Of a stretch of 64,000 bases of DNA, positions 42,061-55,172 are shown piece by piece. The notes under the pieces were generated by a model. The model saw only the letters and a program-made list of their open reading frames with translations. It was not told where the DNA came from and did not search any database. The translations under genes and the position numbers were made by a program. Within the stretch, counting starts at the first letter, position 1, and every line of letters begins with the position of its first letter. Source of the stretch: Seriola aureovittata (lineage: Eukaryota > Chordata > Actinopteri > Carangiformes > Carangidae); NCBI RefSeq assembly GCF_021018895.1, contig NC_079382.1, forward strand, positions 20,320,001 to 20,384,000, given 5' to 3'.

Positions 42061-44424
42061 GCTTTAGTGATGAGGTTAAGTTTCAATAGAAGTTATATGG
42101 TGACTGTAATTAGGGGAAATTAGAAAAAAGTAATTTTGGAATCAGAAAAGAAATTACACACTGTATCAAAGAATAAAAAGGAGTCAGATAAAGTGTGTTC
42201 ACAAAACTTGGACTTGAGTCTGTAACATTCGACTATTTTCTGAGGTTTAGTCTTGTGTACTTTAAACATCATTTCAAAGATTATTTATTGTGGTAATTCA
42301 TGAGTTTTACAAGACTTTAGCAGAGCAGCTGGGACTAGAAAGACAGGAAACAAAAAAACATGGGGCCACTTCTCCGAAATTAGAACTTTCAACATAATTA
42401 CATAGTGTTTTGACAGGAGGAAAAGCGGGCACAGATAGCGCAGTGAGAGCCGGGGAGCGGAGCTGTGGAGAGCGCCGTGCTTCATGCAGCTGGAGCAGAT
42501 GCCGCGGTTGAGAACTGAACAGGATCCACGGGTGATCGCACAAGACTGATTAGACTTCCTCCATCTTCCTCCCCGAATGAATCTGCAGTGATTGAGGACG
42601 AGGCGACAGCACTCCTCTCCCCGTCAGTGTCGCTCCTTATTGCCCTTCTTTGCACCATTCACCTCAGTCTGGGAGGTTTTCACTGTAAAAGCTCAAGGAC
42701 GTCATTGTCCAGTTCTGATGCAGCATGACCAGCTCCATCACTCAAGTGCACATAGGCAGTAGACTTACCGCAAGGAAAATATTCAGTAGTATTGATGTCA
42801 GTGTCGCTAATAGTTAATGATAAGGTATAATTTCAGCTTGTAGTTCCCACATACAATAACATACATATATTTAACTATCACCAAATACTGCACTTCTCAA
42901 GATGCAGCTAAAAACAATTATTTCTTATATCCTGTTTCCTATCAAGGTCATATGAGGTTAAAGGCCCTCTCTTACACCTGCTGCAAAACACAACGCAAGT
43001 GTCATTGCTAGTTGCTAGCACTCGCACCCATCTGAGCACCCATGGCTCAGGAGGAAACATCTGCACCGGCATTATAATGTGCCAAAGTTATTTTGTTATT
43101 TATTTAGGTTTCTATTGTTCTTCTTCTCTGACATGAACATTTGCAATAAGAAAAATGTTTAGATTTGCACATTTCTTGCTGGTGTCAGATTATTTATTAC
43201 ATAATGGTGACGAACACTGATTGGAGGGGGCCCCTGGCACTTTTTCACCTTTAGGGCCCCAACGGACTCTGGATTTGCCACTGCACAGCAACGAACTGGC
43301 TGGAGCGCTGTGTAGCTCGGTGTGAGTTCATTTCCAGAGCCAGGGCTGTGTAGGAGCGCCGGGTTCGTTTTCAGCACACGCACAGAACGGAACGCTAACA
43401 TGAGGCGAGTGTTTTAGATTAGAATCACTTTCTCCTTATTACCTTTTAAATACACTGAACTGAAAAGCAAAAAGGTATAGAAACAACACATGGGGTATTT
43501 GAAACGTCTGTGAAGGTTCTTGACAGTTTTTTTTTTTGGTTTTTTTTGTTTCTTGCAGCTCTGCTCTTTTTTGATTTGAGGTACACACCAGTCTCTGCGG
43601 TCACTTTTATGTTCTGTGAGAGATGTTGAAGAGGGAGATGGAGGAGGAGGCGCTCGGTGAATAGCTGCTGGCAGCTTTTCATTTGAAACTATTTAATTCG
43701 CAGAGAGGTGAGTGAACTGCCTGGAGAACAAGGGAGCGACGCTGGAGAAACAGACAATGCCATAGACAGCCCAACATCATAGTGAAGCCGCAGTCAATCA
43801 CTGGGGGAAATCAGCAAATGAAGACAGGCTACAGTAATTTGATGGTAGTTGTGCAAGATGTAGACACCGGATTAATGAAATCCACTGAGGGCTCCGGTTT
43901 TTATGAAGTCTCATATAGTAGAGATGATAACAGTGGTAATGAACAAAGATCCTTGCATCTCTCTGCACATTCACTAATTTACATTTACAAATTTCATGGA
44001 GCAAAATCATTCATTATAACATGACTGAATGGAGACGGTAAAGGGGCAGAAACCAGCTGAAGCACTATGCTGACCAAACGTGTGCGTCTCTACCGAGGAC
44101 TCTCCTCCGTCTGTTGAATTCCGGTGGGTTTGAATCAGAAACTCTCAGGAGACGAGTGGCCTTCTCATCTCTCCCAAAAAAAAAGAAAGGTCAGAATTAA
44201 CACCGGCCCGACAAGGAGCCACCTGTCATCAAAAGCAAGAGGCCGGTGGAACTGGCTCCCTGGGGGACTGATGCAGCAGGTGCCACGACTTGAATGTGAA
44301 AAAAGTGTCCAAAATATTGCCTTTTTTTGAAATTCACAAGTTTCAATTCCTCATTTTTAAAAGCAATTTCAAATTGCGCATTAATTGAAACACACCTGAT
44401 AATAAACGGCCATGGATCTGTTAG
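42061..44424. other. Intergenic desert, part 6
   Basis: No gene. 43,200-43,270 is rich in GGGGCCCC and partly resembles 52,715-52,765. A T-run lies at 43,527-43,550. No other structure recognised. Confidence 0.5.
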
Positions 44425-44712
44425 ATTTAGGAAAAGATCGCGATTTGTCTTAAAATATGTTCTTCCTTCAGATTAGACGACGTTGTCATGGTTACAATAA
44501 TAACGATGTGGTTAACTTTGTCCAGTGTTCATGGATAATAGAAACAACATGAGCTGCTACTTTCACATGGGAATCGAACACCGCCTCCTGACGTGGACGT
44601 TGTCTCTCTTCACGCTACGTCACCGACACTTTTCCCTTTGCTCCTGTCATAATTTCTCCGACCGCTAGATGTCGCCTAGCAACACAACGTAACAAGACAG
44701 TAGGTCATAACA
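44425..44712. repeat. Dispersed repeat C, copy 1
   Basis: It matches 60,802-61,133 in inverted orientation: AGGAAAAGATCGCGATTTGT, AGACGACGTTGTCATGGTTA, GGGAATCGAACACCGC, GCTAGATGTCGCCTAGCAAC and GTCATAA all recur reversed. It contains GGGAATCGAACACC, which in reverse resembles a pol III B box. Non-coding, family unknown. Confidence 0.75.
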
Positions 44713-44931
44713 ATTTCTACGTCCATTGGGTGAAATCCTAATCACGAAGGACAGACAAAAATTAAGGCGTCAGATCAAAAGCTTAGAGCGCGGTCAACAA
44801 AGAGTCAAATTCCAGGGGTGTCTGCTCATCAGCTGTGGGGGATGGAGATAATACATTTAAAATGTCCTCACTCCCAAAGTGTGAAAACTCAACCCGGTCC
44901 TCGCAAAGACAGCCGCCAATGCGAACACATA

Positions 44932-44967
<36 letters not shown>

Positions 44968-46649
44968 GCTCCGTGGCTCACGAGCAGTTTGCTCAGTCTT
45001 CAGAGTCTCTCACGGCTCATTCCCAGCGGTTTGTGTGAATAATTGGTGAATATTTCCATCATGTAGGGTGCTGGCAAAACTCAAAGTACTTTGTGTTGCA
45101 AAGACGTGCATCAAAGCCGGACCAACAGTGGCAACATGAACCATTTGAAGTGAACCAAATTCTTGACAGGGATCCGGAGGATTTTGTGCTTGTTTGTTAT
45201 TGAGACTGAATGGGGAGGTTAACAACAAAGAAGGAGTGCAGAGGAGGAGTGAGAAAAGCTATTTGCCTCGTGTTATTTCAAGATTCGCCCAGGCAATTAC
45301 AAAAAGTCATTTAAATGCTAACAAGCTAGATGGGCAGAATGAAACGGGACTTAAAAGACCAAACCTCAAAACAATCCCTGTGATCAAACATGAGAAAGTA
45401 CACACACACACACACACTTAACAAAGAGTCACACACACACAAAAAAAAAAAAAAAATCAAATGACTGGAGATGTCTTCAGAGGGTTTTGACACAGAGTGA
45501 AATGCGCCTCAGACATGATTCAGTTTGATGTAGCAACATCCACATGTCCTGTTGAAATACCCAGTCAAAACTCTGAAGCCCCACCCACTCAGCCATTCAC
45601 TGTGTGGCTGTATAACACAACTCACTGTTGCTATTGTTATTACTGTAGTATTTTCTTGTACTTAAAATTCAGGACTCTTGTGTATCTGTTACTTCCTTTA
45701 TGAACTCGCTGCATCTACTTTAAGCTAACATTTAGAGCTTTTAGACAAATTTCATTTTCAACAAGATAAAAATCTGTTGCTCTTAAGCTTCTGTGTATCA
45801 CTTTAAACACCTGATACAACGGCGACAGCGGACTGATGCTTGTGGGAACCGCTGAGTATTTGCTTTGACAGCTGTTTCTCATTAAGTGTTTTGCACTGAT
45901 TAATTGGGATGCTGAATTAAAGGTGTTGCGGGGAATTGTGTTCAGAGGTGAACAAAGGTTTAAAGCAAGAGCCATTTAATTAAATATTGAACAGTCTCAG
46001 ATGGATGTCTATGTTGGTGACCCAAACTGCAAGCAATGCTAATTAAAATTTCTCTTCTGTCAGGGGACCTACTGCAGATCCTCCTTCAGCTTACTCACCT
46101 GCAAAATCCATTAATTCCAGCAGATAAACATTCAAGAGTCCCATTTAGAAGCTATTTAGAAGAAGAGAGCTTTTTACACTTTGTGCTGATGATTGGGGAT
46201 TTTCTTTTTTTTGTTTGGTTTTGTTTTTGTTTTTGTTTTTTTACATGAAAAGGAAACACTGTAAATTCTCAAATAAACTGAAGTGTTAAATTAACTACTA
46301 AATTCAGTATTTCCACAGCACCGATTCCACCAGTGCAACCGTCTTCTCGCCACTCTTCTGCTGAGTTTGTCTTTTTAACAGGAACACTGTTTCCATTCAC
46401 TAATTAATTCCGATACTCTGCTCATTTGCTGTTTTTCCTTTTGCTTTCCTTTGTTTATGAAACTCAACACGTCTCGTGAGTGTTTCAAATCAATAGCGCT
46501 CCAGGCCCCGAGGGGATTGTGCGAGAGGGTTCCCTCTTTTAAAGCAAGGGCATTTCTTTCCTCGTGGATACCTTTTAGCTAAACTAGCATTCCCTTTCAA
46601 TCTACCTCCTTAATCCAGAGTAAAATATCTCAAACTAGAATTACCACCT
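44713..46649. other. Intergenic desert, part 7
   Basis: No gene. CA microsatellites lie at 44,933-44,965 and 45,402-45,417, with an A-run near 45,442-45,456. The rest is unremarkable AT-rich sequence. Confidence 0.5.
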
Positions 46650-47215
46650 TCTGGTTTTATGCCTCCGCCACTCAGACTAGTTTCAGGTCACATCCCTGTT
46701 TATCCAGAGTCGTATAATGTCATATTTGTGTTTTGTGAAGTCACACTGTCCGTGACCATTGACCTTTGACCACCAAAGTCTAATCCGTTGGTCCTCGAGT
46801 CCAAGCGGACATTCGTGCCAAATTTGAAGAGTTCTAGAGATATAAAGTCAAAATCATAATTTGTTATGTCACCGTGAACTTGACCTTTGACCTTTGAGCT
46901 ACACATTTGAATCAGTTTGTCCTTGAATCCAGGTGAACATTTGTGCCAAATTTCAAGAAGTTCATTCAAGGCGTTACTGAGATATTGTGTCTAAAAGGCC
47001 AAAACCGTGTTTAGTGAAGTCATTGTGACCTTGACCTTTAACCTCTGACCACCAACATCTACTCAGTTCATCTATGAGTCCTAGTGAATGTTTGTGCCAA
47101 ATTTGAAAAAGCTCTGTTAAGACGTTACTGACATATTGTGTCCACGGGAATGGGATGTATGTATGTGGAAATCCTGAAAACTCGGGCGTAGAAGCTTAAA
47201 AACTATCGGACAGAC
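46650..47215. repeat. Tandem repeat of about 125-150 bp, three units
   Basis: Units share the order GTGACCTTGACCTTTGACC, AATC-GTT-TCCTTGAGTCC, GTGCCAAATTTGAAGA and GAGATATTGTGTC (near 46,745, 46,868 and 47,022). This is a well-known kind of dispersed repeat in teleosts. Non-coding. Confidence 0.75.
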
Positions 47216-47224
47216 TTCCCTTGG

Positions 47225-47655
47225 TCCTTGGAGTCCTGGTTGTTCCAAACTTCTTCCATTGAAGAATTATGGAGGCCACTGTGCTCATGGGAAAATGCAG
47301 CAGAAATGTTTTTGCTTTCCTTCCCCAGATCTCAACGCATTCCTCAGTCTCCTCATTACTTCTGCTCTGATCTGCATTATCAGCTGTGAGACATTACATA
47401 GACAGGTGTGTGTCTTTTCATGTCCAGTCAGCTGAATTCACCACAGCTGGACTCCAATCAAAGGTCGAGAAACGTCTCAAAGATGGTCAACTGAGATGAG
47501 AGGAACCTGAGTTAATGTCTTTTTTGAAAAAGCTGCAAAAATGTCTAAAGTTCTTGTCATTAGGGTTTTTTTGGGAGGGGGGGGGGTTAGCATAAGGCTG
47601 CAACATAACAAAATGTGAAAAGATTGAAGTGGTCTGAATAATTTTGGGCTTAACT
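47225..47655. mobile_element. Tc1-like element relic (non-coding part)
   Basis: TTCCAAACTTCTTCCATTGA, TTATGGAGGCCACTGTGCTC, CCACAGCTGGACTCCAATCA and the end GCTGCAACATAACAAAATGT then GGTCTGAATAATTTTGG follow the order of the non-coding part of teleost Tc1-like elements. No transposase remains. Confidence 0.65.
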
Positions 47656-49277
47656 GTTTATATCTGTCTCTACAACAGTCTCTTTAGCTTTTCAGTGCTC
47701 TGTTATGTTCGCCGACTCGTCTCTAACTGTGTCTGTCTGCAGTTTGCTGCTGAGAGATAGTGACCGGTGGGTTTATCAGATCTTTTTCTCTGCAAACAGC
47801 TGCCTACTGCCTATTAGAGTGGTGTGTGTGAGCTAAATCAGCAAAGATGCAGCCGGAGAGCTGAACAGTGAGCGGAAAACTCAGTGTAAAAGGTGATAAC
47901 TCCTCGTCCGACCTTGTTTTCACGTTGTCAGTTGATATATTGTTATTGTAAAGTTCAGTTATCGCTGCTTTAAGCACAATGTGTGCAGGCAGGAAGTCTA
48001 GACTGCGCATTTCATCTCATCTGTCACATCTAGCCTTGACTGGTACTTTGATTTAAAGCAAATTACAGCACTTATTTCGATCTTATAAAATTAACAACAT
48101 GCAGAGGGAACTATAAGTTTTAAGCCGAACAGTTACAAAAGACTTCTCCACTTAAACTTGTGAATGCAGTCCTTGTACTATCAAATTGCATGTTTACACA
48201 GCTGTTCAATTTCCCCATCTGAAATAGTATGCATGAGGAACACTGAAATTACTGTTTACTCTTCCTGGATGGCCATTCAATCGATCTACCTTGACTAATA
48301 GATTTTCGTGAGGGCGTGCTGCTTTGAGTGACAGTTCGGTAAGCGTATGCTTGCCACAAACCTGTATGCACCGAAGTCTCGGCTCCAAACGAGCCCCACC
48401 TCGTTGCCCATTTTTGGATTAGTTGGGAGTTAGGGGGCGGAGACATATACTGCCAAGATAGCGACAGTGGAGCAGCCCACTCTGAGCTTCAAAACCGCTC
48501 TTCAGAAACCCGTGGGTGATGTTATGGAGGCTACGTCCATCTTTATTTACAGTCTTTGGGTAACGTGTTTATCATTCATCACTTGACCATTTTTAAATAT
48601 AAATACAAACAGCACATATACTGAACACAACCACCTACTGTATCTAAACAAAGTAACTTATTACACTACCCACTAGTTTATTTATTTCAGCACCCTCCCA
48701 CAACCTGAACTAAGTAAAAAAATAAACTGGTCGACTTTTATACACACGTTGTACTGCCATTTTTTCTCTACTGGCTTATTCATAATAATCATGTGTTTAT
48801 GTATATGTTTATTTGTTTGTTCAGCTTTGTTGTCTTTGTTTTTCCTGTATGGTCATGTGTATCTCCCCGGACGTTGTTATTGGCGCTGTGTACTGCGTGT
48901 CAACACATAGAGAGCCACAGGAAACCAGAGTCAAATTCCTTGTATGCACAAATATACTTGGCTGATGAAGCGGACTCTCGACAGAACGGTGGTTCCAGTT
49001 TTTCCCTGTTCCCGTTTCAGTTTTTTCTTTCAGCAATAATCTCAGTGTTACTGAACACAGAAACATGGGGCTATTCCAGAAAATTTAATGACTCTTGTTT
49101 TGGTGGATGGGTCTAAATACCACACCAAGTGTATGCTTTAGTTGCTGTTGCTATGGAGCCCAAGTCAATCAAAGGCGCAAATCTAAATGAATAGGAATGA
49201 TAGGCAATTTGAAACACAGTTGTAGACAAAACATGGAACCATATTTTCTGAATTGTATCAAAACTGACAGACACTCT
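47656..49277. other. Intergenic desert, part 8
   Basis: No gene. It includes repeat E copy 1 (48,305-48,560). The remainder is AT-rich, without recognisable structure. Confidence 0.5.
48305..48560. repeat. Dispersed repeat E, copy 1
   Basis: GAGGGCGTGCTGCTTTGAGT, CCCCACCTCGTTGCCCATTT and TTGGATTAGTTGGGAGTTAG recur at 49,749-49,840. It ends GGCTACGTCCATCTTTATTT then ACAGTCTTTGG, the usual end of this dispersed fish repeat. Confidence 0.7.
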
Positions 49278-49638
49278 GTCTCAATTCAGGGGCCACATCC
49301 TTCCAAGGCTGCACTTGACAACTGATTGTATCACAGCAGTGCAACAAGGCTGTCCTATTTCAAAGGAATGAAGCGGCCAAGAAATTCGTCTTTTGTTGCC
49401 TGCGCAACAAAGAAAACTAAAGAAGGATCCAATGAGTGGATCCTTTGGAGCCCAACCTCGTCCAACATTCATATCTTACTGCAGATGGAGAATCTTTCAA
49501 AAAAGATGGTGGACAAATAGAAAGTCTTCCACAGACCAGACCATCTCATTTCGATTTACCTTTGTGGTCTATGATGGCTACGAAGGCCACACCTCTGTTG
49601 ACCGTGTCCTTCAAAAGATGTGGCCCCTGAAATGAGAC
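49278..49638. mobile_element. MITE with GTCTCA..TTCAGGGGCCACATC inverted ends
   Basis: The left end GTCTCAATTCAGGGGCCACA and the reversed right end GTCTCATTTCAGGGGCCACA agree at 23 of the first 25 bases. The element is 361 bp and has a central palindrome (AAGGATCCA ... TGGATCCTT, about 49,421-49,444). It is non-coding: the short frames on both strands are accidental. Confidence 0.8.
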
Positions 49639-51232
49639 TCAACTAGAATTTAAAAGTGAACCTCCGGGGCTGCAAAATGAATCCAACACAGAAGTGCCAG
49701 AAACTGCACTTCCTGTTATCACCGCTATTCCTGCAAGTTCTGCATAATTGAGGGCGTATCGGTTTGAGTGACAGGTGGGTGAGCGTATCTTTCACCCCAC
49801 CTCGTTACTCATTTTTGGATTAGCCGGGAGTTAGGCAGAGTTTTTTTTTTTATCAAAGAACCAGATATTTTGTAACACAGCTTCTAATCATTTGGACTGA
49901 ACTTTGGTTGAACTCAGAGAATTTCATGCTGGTCCAAGTCATAGAAGAGCTCTAGCTGTGAGTACACAACTTTATCAATATTTCATTTGAAATCTTTAAA
50001 AAAAATGTTTTGGCTGTGATTAGCGGTTCCATCTTTTTCTGACTTTCCAAAAACAAAAAGAACACAGATTTCTTTCTACTGTTGAAAACAGGAACTCTCT
50101 GTGCAACAAAGCCTCTGCCGGCAAGGTTATAAAGATGTCTACTGAGGGCTCAAACTATGAGTGTATAGAGGAAAAAGTGTGGAAATTTATTTTTGACTCT
50201 GCAGAGCCAAAGTGACAACTTGTGTCTAGCTGAAAAAATAATGAGCCAGGAATGCTTGCTCATCACTTTAGGTGCAGCAACTCTTTGCGATTAGACAGTA
50301 AAAGGAGTCCGGCCCATCCACGCTCCTCGCATCCCGAGTGCTGTTGTTTCTGGAGAACTCGGAAAATAGCTCAATCATGGGCCCTTCCCTGGGAGAACAG
50401 TCAGGTACTTCACCTTATGAATGCACAGCTGCAGCAGTCACTTGACTTGCCGCCTGAATGCGTCTGCAGAAACCTTGAACGGCATGCGGCTGTATAAAAG
50501 GAATGATGACACAGAGTTCCTGTCATGGTTGGAAGTCAGCGGCTGTGACCCCCTGTTATAACTTCAATTGTGGAACCGTTTTCTCTTTCCTGTGGCCTGT
50601 GTGTAAATACAGAAGAAAATGAATGTTGGTGCTCTAGTTTCCTCGATGAGCCTTATGTCGCAAGTAAAATGAATCACATAAGGCTTCTCTTTTGTTGCCA
50701 CCAGCTAAAATATTTCTATTGGAATTTGAGGTGAATGAAATAGGCGTGATGTGTAATCCTCTCTGAAAGGACTGCAGCAGAGTAAACCTGCCTGGCAGAA
50801 GCAAATTAAGATGTCAGCAGCAGCAGCAGCGTGTGCAAGTGGAAGTGCACACACTCTCATGAGCTTCAGATGTTAGACTATTTTTGAACCAAGCAGAAGA
50901 GGAAGATGACCTCAGTCATCATCCCGCTAATTCCACACCGGCTTTTACATGGATTCCTTATCAGGCTTAACTACTTCAATTTACATCATGCTGTGTGCAG
51001 GACGCTGTGCACTTATTGGAAAGTGCAGGGTTGATGCTGAGGTTAGTACCAAGTGACAGAGAACGGTGTCACTTTGCGGACTGTTGTATTTTCACAGACT
51101 GTGTTTAGGGCACAGGTCTTCACTGTTTCACTCGGATCCTTGTATCTGAGTCCTGACCCGGAACCAGAGTTTGTCCAGGTCCAAATTATATTCAATCCAA
51201 TTAGATCAGGTTGTATCCTGCAACCATACTCA
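49639..51232. other. Intergenic desert, part 9
   Basis: No gene. A partial copy of repeat E lies at 49,749-49,840. A CAG run is at 50,815-50,831. 50,580-50,960 is mixed-composition. Confidence 0.5.
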
Positions 51233-51335
51233 TACAGAAATGCAACATATGTCCCTTTATTAAAGGTGATGTTGCCATATGTTGTATATGTTGTATACGT
51301 GTTACCCATAAGGGGATATATTATTATCACATGTA
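51233..51335. repeat. Dispersed repeat D, copy 2
   Basis: Partner of 29,530-29,630: CATACAGAAATGCAACATAT, GGTGATGTTGCCATATG, GGGGATATATTATTATC. Confidence 0.65.
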
Positions 51336-53275
51336 TACAGCCTCTGTATATATGAAGATATACCTTTATATGAAAGACCCATAGTAAAGTTTGTATGTAC
51401 ATGTATTAAAAAATATCTAAATGATGAATCTTTATATGGTATAACATGTTGTGAGCATGTACGTAAACAAATAAAGTTCGTTAAAATAACATACATATAG
51501 AAAAGTGATATTTACATTTTTTTAAAATTTGTTAATGATTCAGATTTCTCAATGAGGAAGTAAGTGTAGATGTGCCTCCAGTCGGTTTTCCTTTAATTTT
51601 ATTTTTTTACTTTTCATGTGGGAAAACCGTGTTACACACTGTGTTTTTATATGATTTAAAACATATGTGGAGACTTGTCAGTCAGACCGCTAGTACAGAG
51701 GGCTGAATCGCTGTATTGTATTTGTTGGAACAGAAAATTAATTTGTTTGTATTCAGATAAAACCATAACTCTGCATGGTTTTATTTGGCACAGAGACTGA
51801 TTGTTCAGTCAATAATTAATCAAATTCATTGTCCTGAATTGCCTATAATAATAATTTAGAATACCAACAATATAATAACAGCTGGCTGCCTAGCAGCACC
51901 ATTTCAATGCAAGCAGCTGTCACATTCAGGCCCTCCTTTCCACTGTGTTCATGTTTGCTAAAATTTGTCCTCTTCGTTTGATCGACGCTGACTCTGAAAA
52001 TTCATAACACACATGCACAATAACTCAGCTGTAGTCTTCTCAAATCAAATGTTCAATGCTACAGATAAAACAGTTGATCAGCAAGGTCAAGCAAGCTTCA
52101 AGTCTCTGCAAGTTCATTTTGATATTTTACTGCATTTAAAGAAAACTACTTCACACTCAACAATCTGCAACAATACGTTATGCTCTTACAACATGATAAT
52201 TGTGATTAAAAAAAATAAATGTATCAAATGATGTGCAAGCAATCACTTATAATGATGAAGCTCTTCCAAAATGATCACCTGAGTCTCAAGCTCCAGGACT
52301 TTGTAGTGAGTTTTGGGTGATTGTTAACCTGTCCAGCCCACAACTTCACTGTTATGGACTCTCGCTGCTCTCATAGTGTCGTTTTCATCCACAGCACGCA
52401 GCCGTTTTTGTAGAAAAAGCCCTAAAAACCCACTTTGCAGTACCTGCTCATCACCAAACATCAAGACAGCCACAGTCAGAGACAAGCCGGTGAACATATG
52501 GAGCATTTAGCAGCTAAAGAGCCAGACATTTCCCTCAGGAGTTGGTGAAAATGAAAAACAGGGCAAAAAGAAAATGTATTAGACTTAGATTCATTAGGTG
52601 GATACAAACACAAGTCTAAATGAATGATAGTGTTGCTCCATAACTGCTGGATATGTAAATAACCAACTGTTTGCCAGAGGCGAACCGTCAGGAGAGGCAA
52701 ACCAGGTAAATGTTTGGGGCCCCATGGGAAAAAGGGGCTCCCGATGGCCCCTCATATTGGAACATTTTGCAATGACAGCCATAAAGCCCCTTAAATCTCC
52801 CATAAAAACACTACACAATGCACTGCTGCTGCTGCTGCTGGTGTGGGGCCCCTGATGATACGTGCTGTAGCTAGCATCAGCCGATTGCTTGCATATGAGG
52901 TGTTTAGGGGACATCTGTAAATTGTAGCTTCTTCTTTTGAAGACTGCCAGGCTAATAACATCGATACAAGCTCGGTCCTTAAAAGGCACGGTTCAGCATT
53001 TTGGGTCAGGAAATTGTTAGCCTAGCTTAGCCTTGGGAAACAGAGCCAGGCTGTTTTACGTCTTAATGCTAAGCTAGGCTAACCCCATCCTGACTCCAAG
53101 TCTGTATTTAACACACGAGAAACAATACAAGACACAACGTGAGAGCAGTATTTATCTTATCATCTCGCTCTTAGAAAAAACGTATTTCGTCAATGTGTTT
53201 CCTTTGTATTCTTCCCTAAACAGAATCAACACATTACATTTCCGTTTAGCAGAGTTCAAGTGAGTGACAACAGTG
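51336..53275. other. Intergenic desert, part 10
   Basis: No gene. It includes a dispersed repeat with TTAGCCTAGCTTAGCC and its near-reverse AATGCTAAGCTAGGCTAAC (52,985-53,110) and a CTG run at 52,823-52,839. Confidence 0.5.
52985..53110. repeat. Dispersed repeat with inverted TTAGCCTAGC arms
   Basis: GTTAGCCTAGCTTAGCCTTG and ATGCTAAGCTAGGCTAAC form an imperfect hairpin around GAGCCAGGCTG. Resembles a common fish repeat; family not assigned. Confidence 0.5.
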
Positions 53276-53767
53276 CAGTGCATTGAGCCCCAAGTGCTCG
53301 ATGCACTGCAACTTCAGAAAACACAGGCAAACAGACCAAACAAACAAATTCACAAAACATTTTCACCAAATAGAAAACACATGCGCTGCAAATACTCACA
53401 ACACAAGCAAGTACACAAACGCACTGCAAGTAGCACAGACAACAACAGAGGTGTTTCTGGGGGACACTAAGAAGTGATGAACCTGGCTGGGACGCACTTG
53501 TTCAATGCTTTGTGAATTTTGAAGTTAAAAGCACTGAACAACAAGTTCGCATAGATGTAATATAATATGGAATAAGTGGGAAGTGGAAGTGCGTCCCAGC
53601 TGGGTTCATCGCTTTTTAGTGTCCCCTGGAAACGCTTCTGTTGTGTTGTGAGTATTTGCAGTGCATGCGTTGTCAAATTGATGAAGATGTTTTGTGAATT
53701 TGTTTGCGTTTGGTCTGTTTGCATGTGTTTTCTGAAGTTGCAGTGCACTGAGGTCTCAGGGCCACTG
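53276..53767. mobile_element. Foldback element, about 490 bp with arms of about 180 bp
   Basis: The left arm (ATGCACTGCAACTTCAGAAA, ACAGACCAAACAAACAAATT, GCAAATACTCACAACACAA, GGGGGACACTAAGAAGTGAT) is repeated in reverse on the right, around a short AT-rich centre (about 53,500-53,580). The reading frames on the two strands mirror each other, as expected for a palindrome. Non-coding MITE. Confidence 0.85.
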
Positions 53768-53789
53768 TATGTTAGGGTGTTGGAGGGGG

Positions 53790-54180
53790 TTTAGGAGAGG
53801 AGGTGCTTCCCTGAAGGGATGAGTTTTCAAGAGAGTCTAGAAGATGGAGAAGGACGCCCCTGCTTTAATAGCATTCAGTAGCTCGTTCCACCATCAGGGA
53901 ACCAAAGACCAGAACAGTCTGGACCGTTGAGTGCAGGAATGGTAACGCAAGACAACACTCCCGTGGCCGAGAAGGAGCATTGTGAGACTGTATGATTGAG
54001 TTCAAGTAGATGGTGCAGACCCAGAAGTCACTCTGAAGGCAGCATTAGGGACTTTGATTTGATTGGAGCGGCCATGGGCAGCCAGCGGAGGTCAATAAGC
54101 AGCGGAGTGACATGTGCCCTTTTACTGCTGATGGAAAACAAGACGTGCCGCTGCATTTTGGACAAAACAATGTTATTTTA
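53790..54180. repeat. Dispersed teleost repeat (CGGCCATGGGCAGCCAGCGG)
   Basis: GCTCGTTCCACCATCAGGGA, CAGAACAGTCTGGACCGTTG, GGCAGCCAGCGGAGGTCAAT, GGAGTGACATGTGCCCTTTT and GTGCCGCTGCATTTTGGAC follow a pattern common to a dispersed fish repeat. I cannot name the family. Confidence 0.6.
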
Positions 54181-54799
54181 TGATGTTATATTCAGTTTCT
54201 GAAACTTCACACTGTGACCTGAAGATGAACCCTTATCTAACCACTTATTATCTTCTACTTCTACTTTTCACACTTATGTCTCTTGGGGAAACTTTTAAAT
54301 ATCATTTGGTCATAATTTGAGTATCAGCATTGAACTATTCAAATCAAGTGTGACCCAGTTTCCACTGTGCTGCATTTTACCCCTGCACAGTGTAGTCTTA
54401 GATAATAGATAGTGAAATGGTGCTTCTTTAGGTTGGTTCTTAGATGTTATATAAAAGCGCCTCTGGTACTTTATCACGGCTGAACAAATGTATTTGTTTC
54501 TCCTCTTTCTTTTTTTTTAGGTCTTTATCTTTTGTTTATACTGTTCTGTCGTTATCATTCGGATTCTATGTTTTATCACTTAACTACATCCACGTAGGAC
54601 ATGGATTTGCCTGGCCAGGGAGCTTATTAATTCAGTGGAGGTCTAATGCATCACTGGGTAGGCAGAGCCTGTCGCGCCTGCTGACAGGGAGACTTGAGTT
54701 TTCAGATTCTTGTGAAAAAAAAGACAGGCTGCCATTCAGATTCACCTCCAGTAAAGGGAATTGCCGTTCGCTGAGAATGAGCCATGAACCACCGCAGGG

Positions 54800-54800
<1 letters not shown>

Positions 54801-54868
<68 letters not shown>
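54801..54868. repeat. CT microsatellite (34 units)
   Basis: Uninterrupted CT run. Confidence 0.98.
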
Positions 54869-54870
<2 letters not shown>

Positions 54871-55128
54871 AAGGCAGTTTTACCACTGTCAGGTTTTTTA
54901 TATATGCTCTATAGTGTGCTCTGTGAAATGCGAGACGAGGTGTCAGGGATCACAAACAAAACTAACCACTCTTTCATGCTAATGTTTTTGCACATTAAAT
55001 GATGTATTGGACGACGACGACGATGGCGACGGCGTGATTTGGCATTCTCCTCCGCGCAGACACCAGTTACGTGCCGCTGATGAGACGCTTGAAAAGAGAC
55101 GCCAGTCAAACTTTTCAAAACAGCAATC

Positions 55129-55172
55129 TGTTGCCGTCTCGAGTATTTTGTTTACTTGTCAAGACGGCAACA
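55129..55172. other. Perfect 11-bp inverted repeat, 22-nt loop
   Basis: TGTTGCCGTCT pairs with AGACGGCAACA. CTCGAG occurs in the loop (138-143 of that line) and again just after the right arm. Confidence 0.6.
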
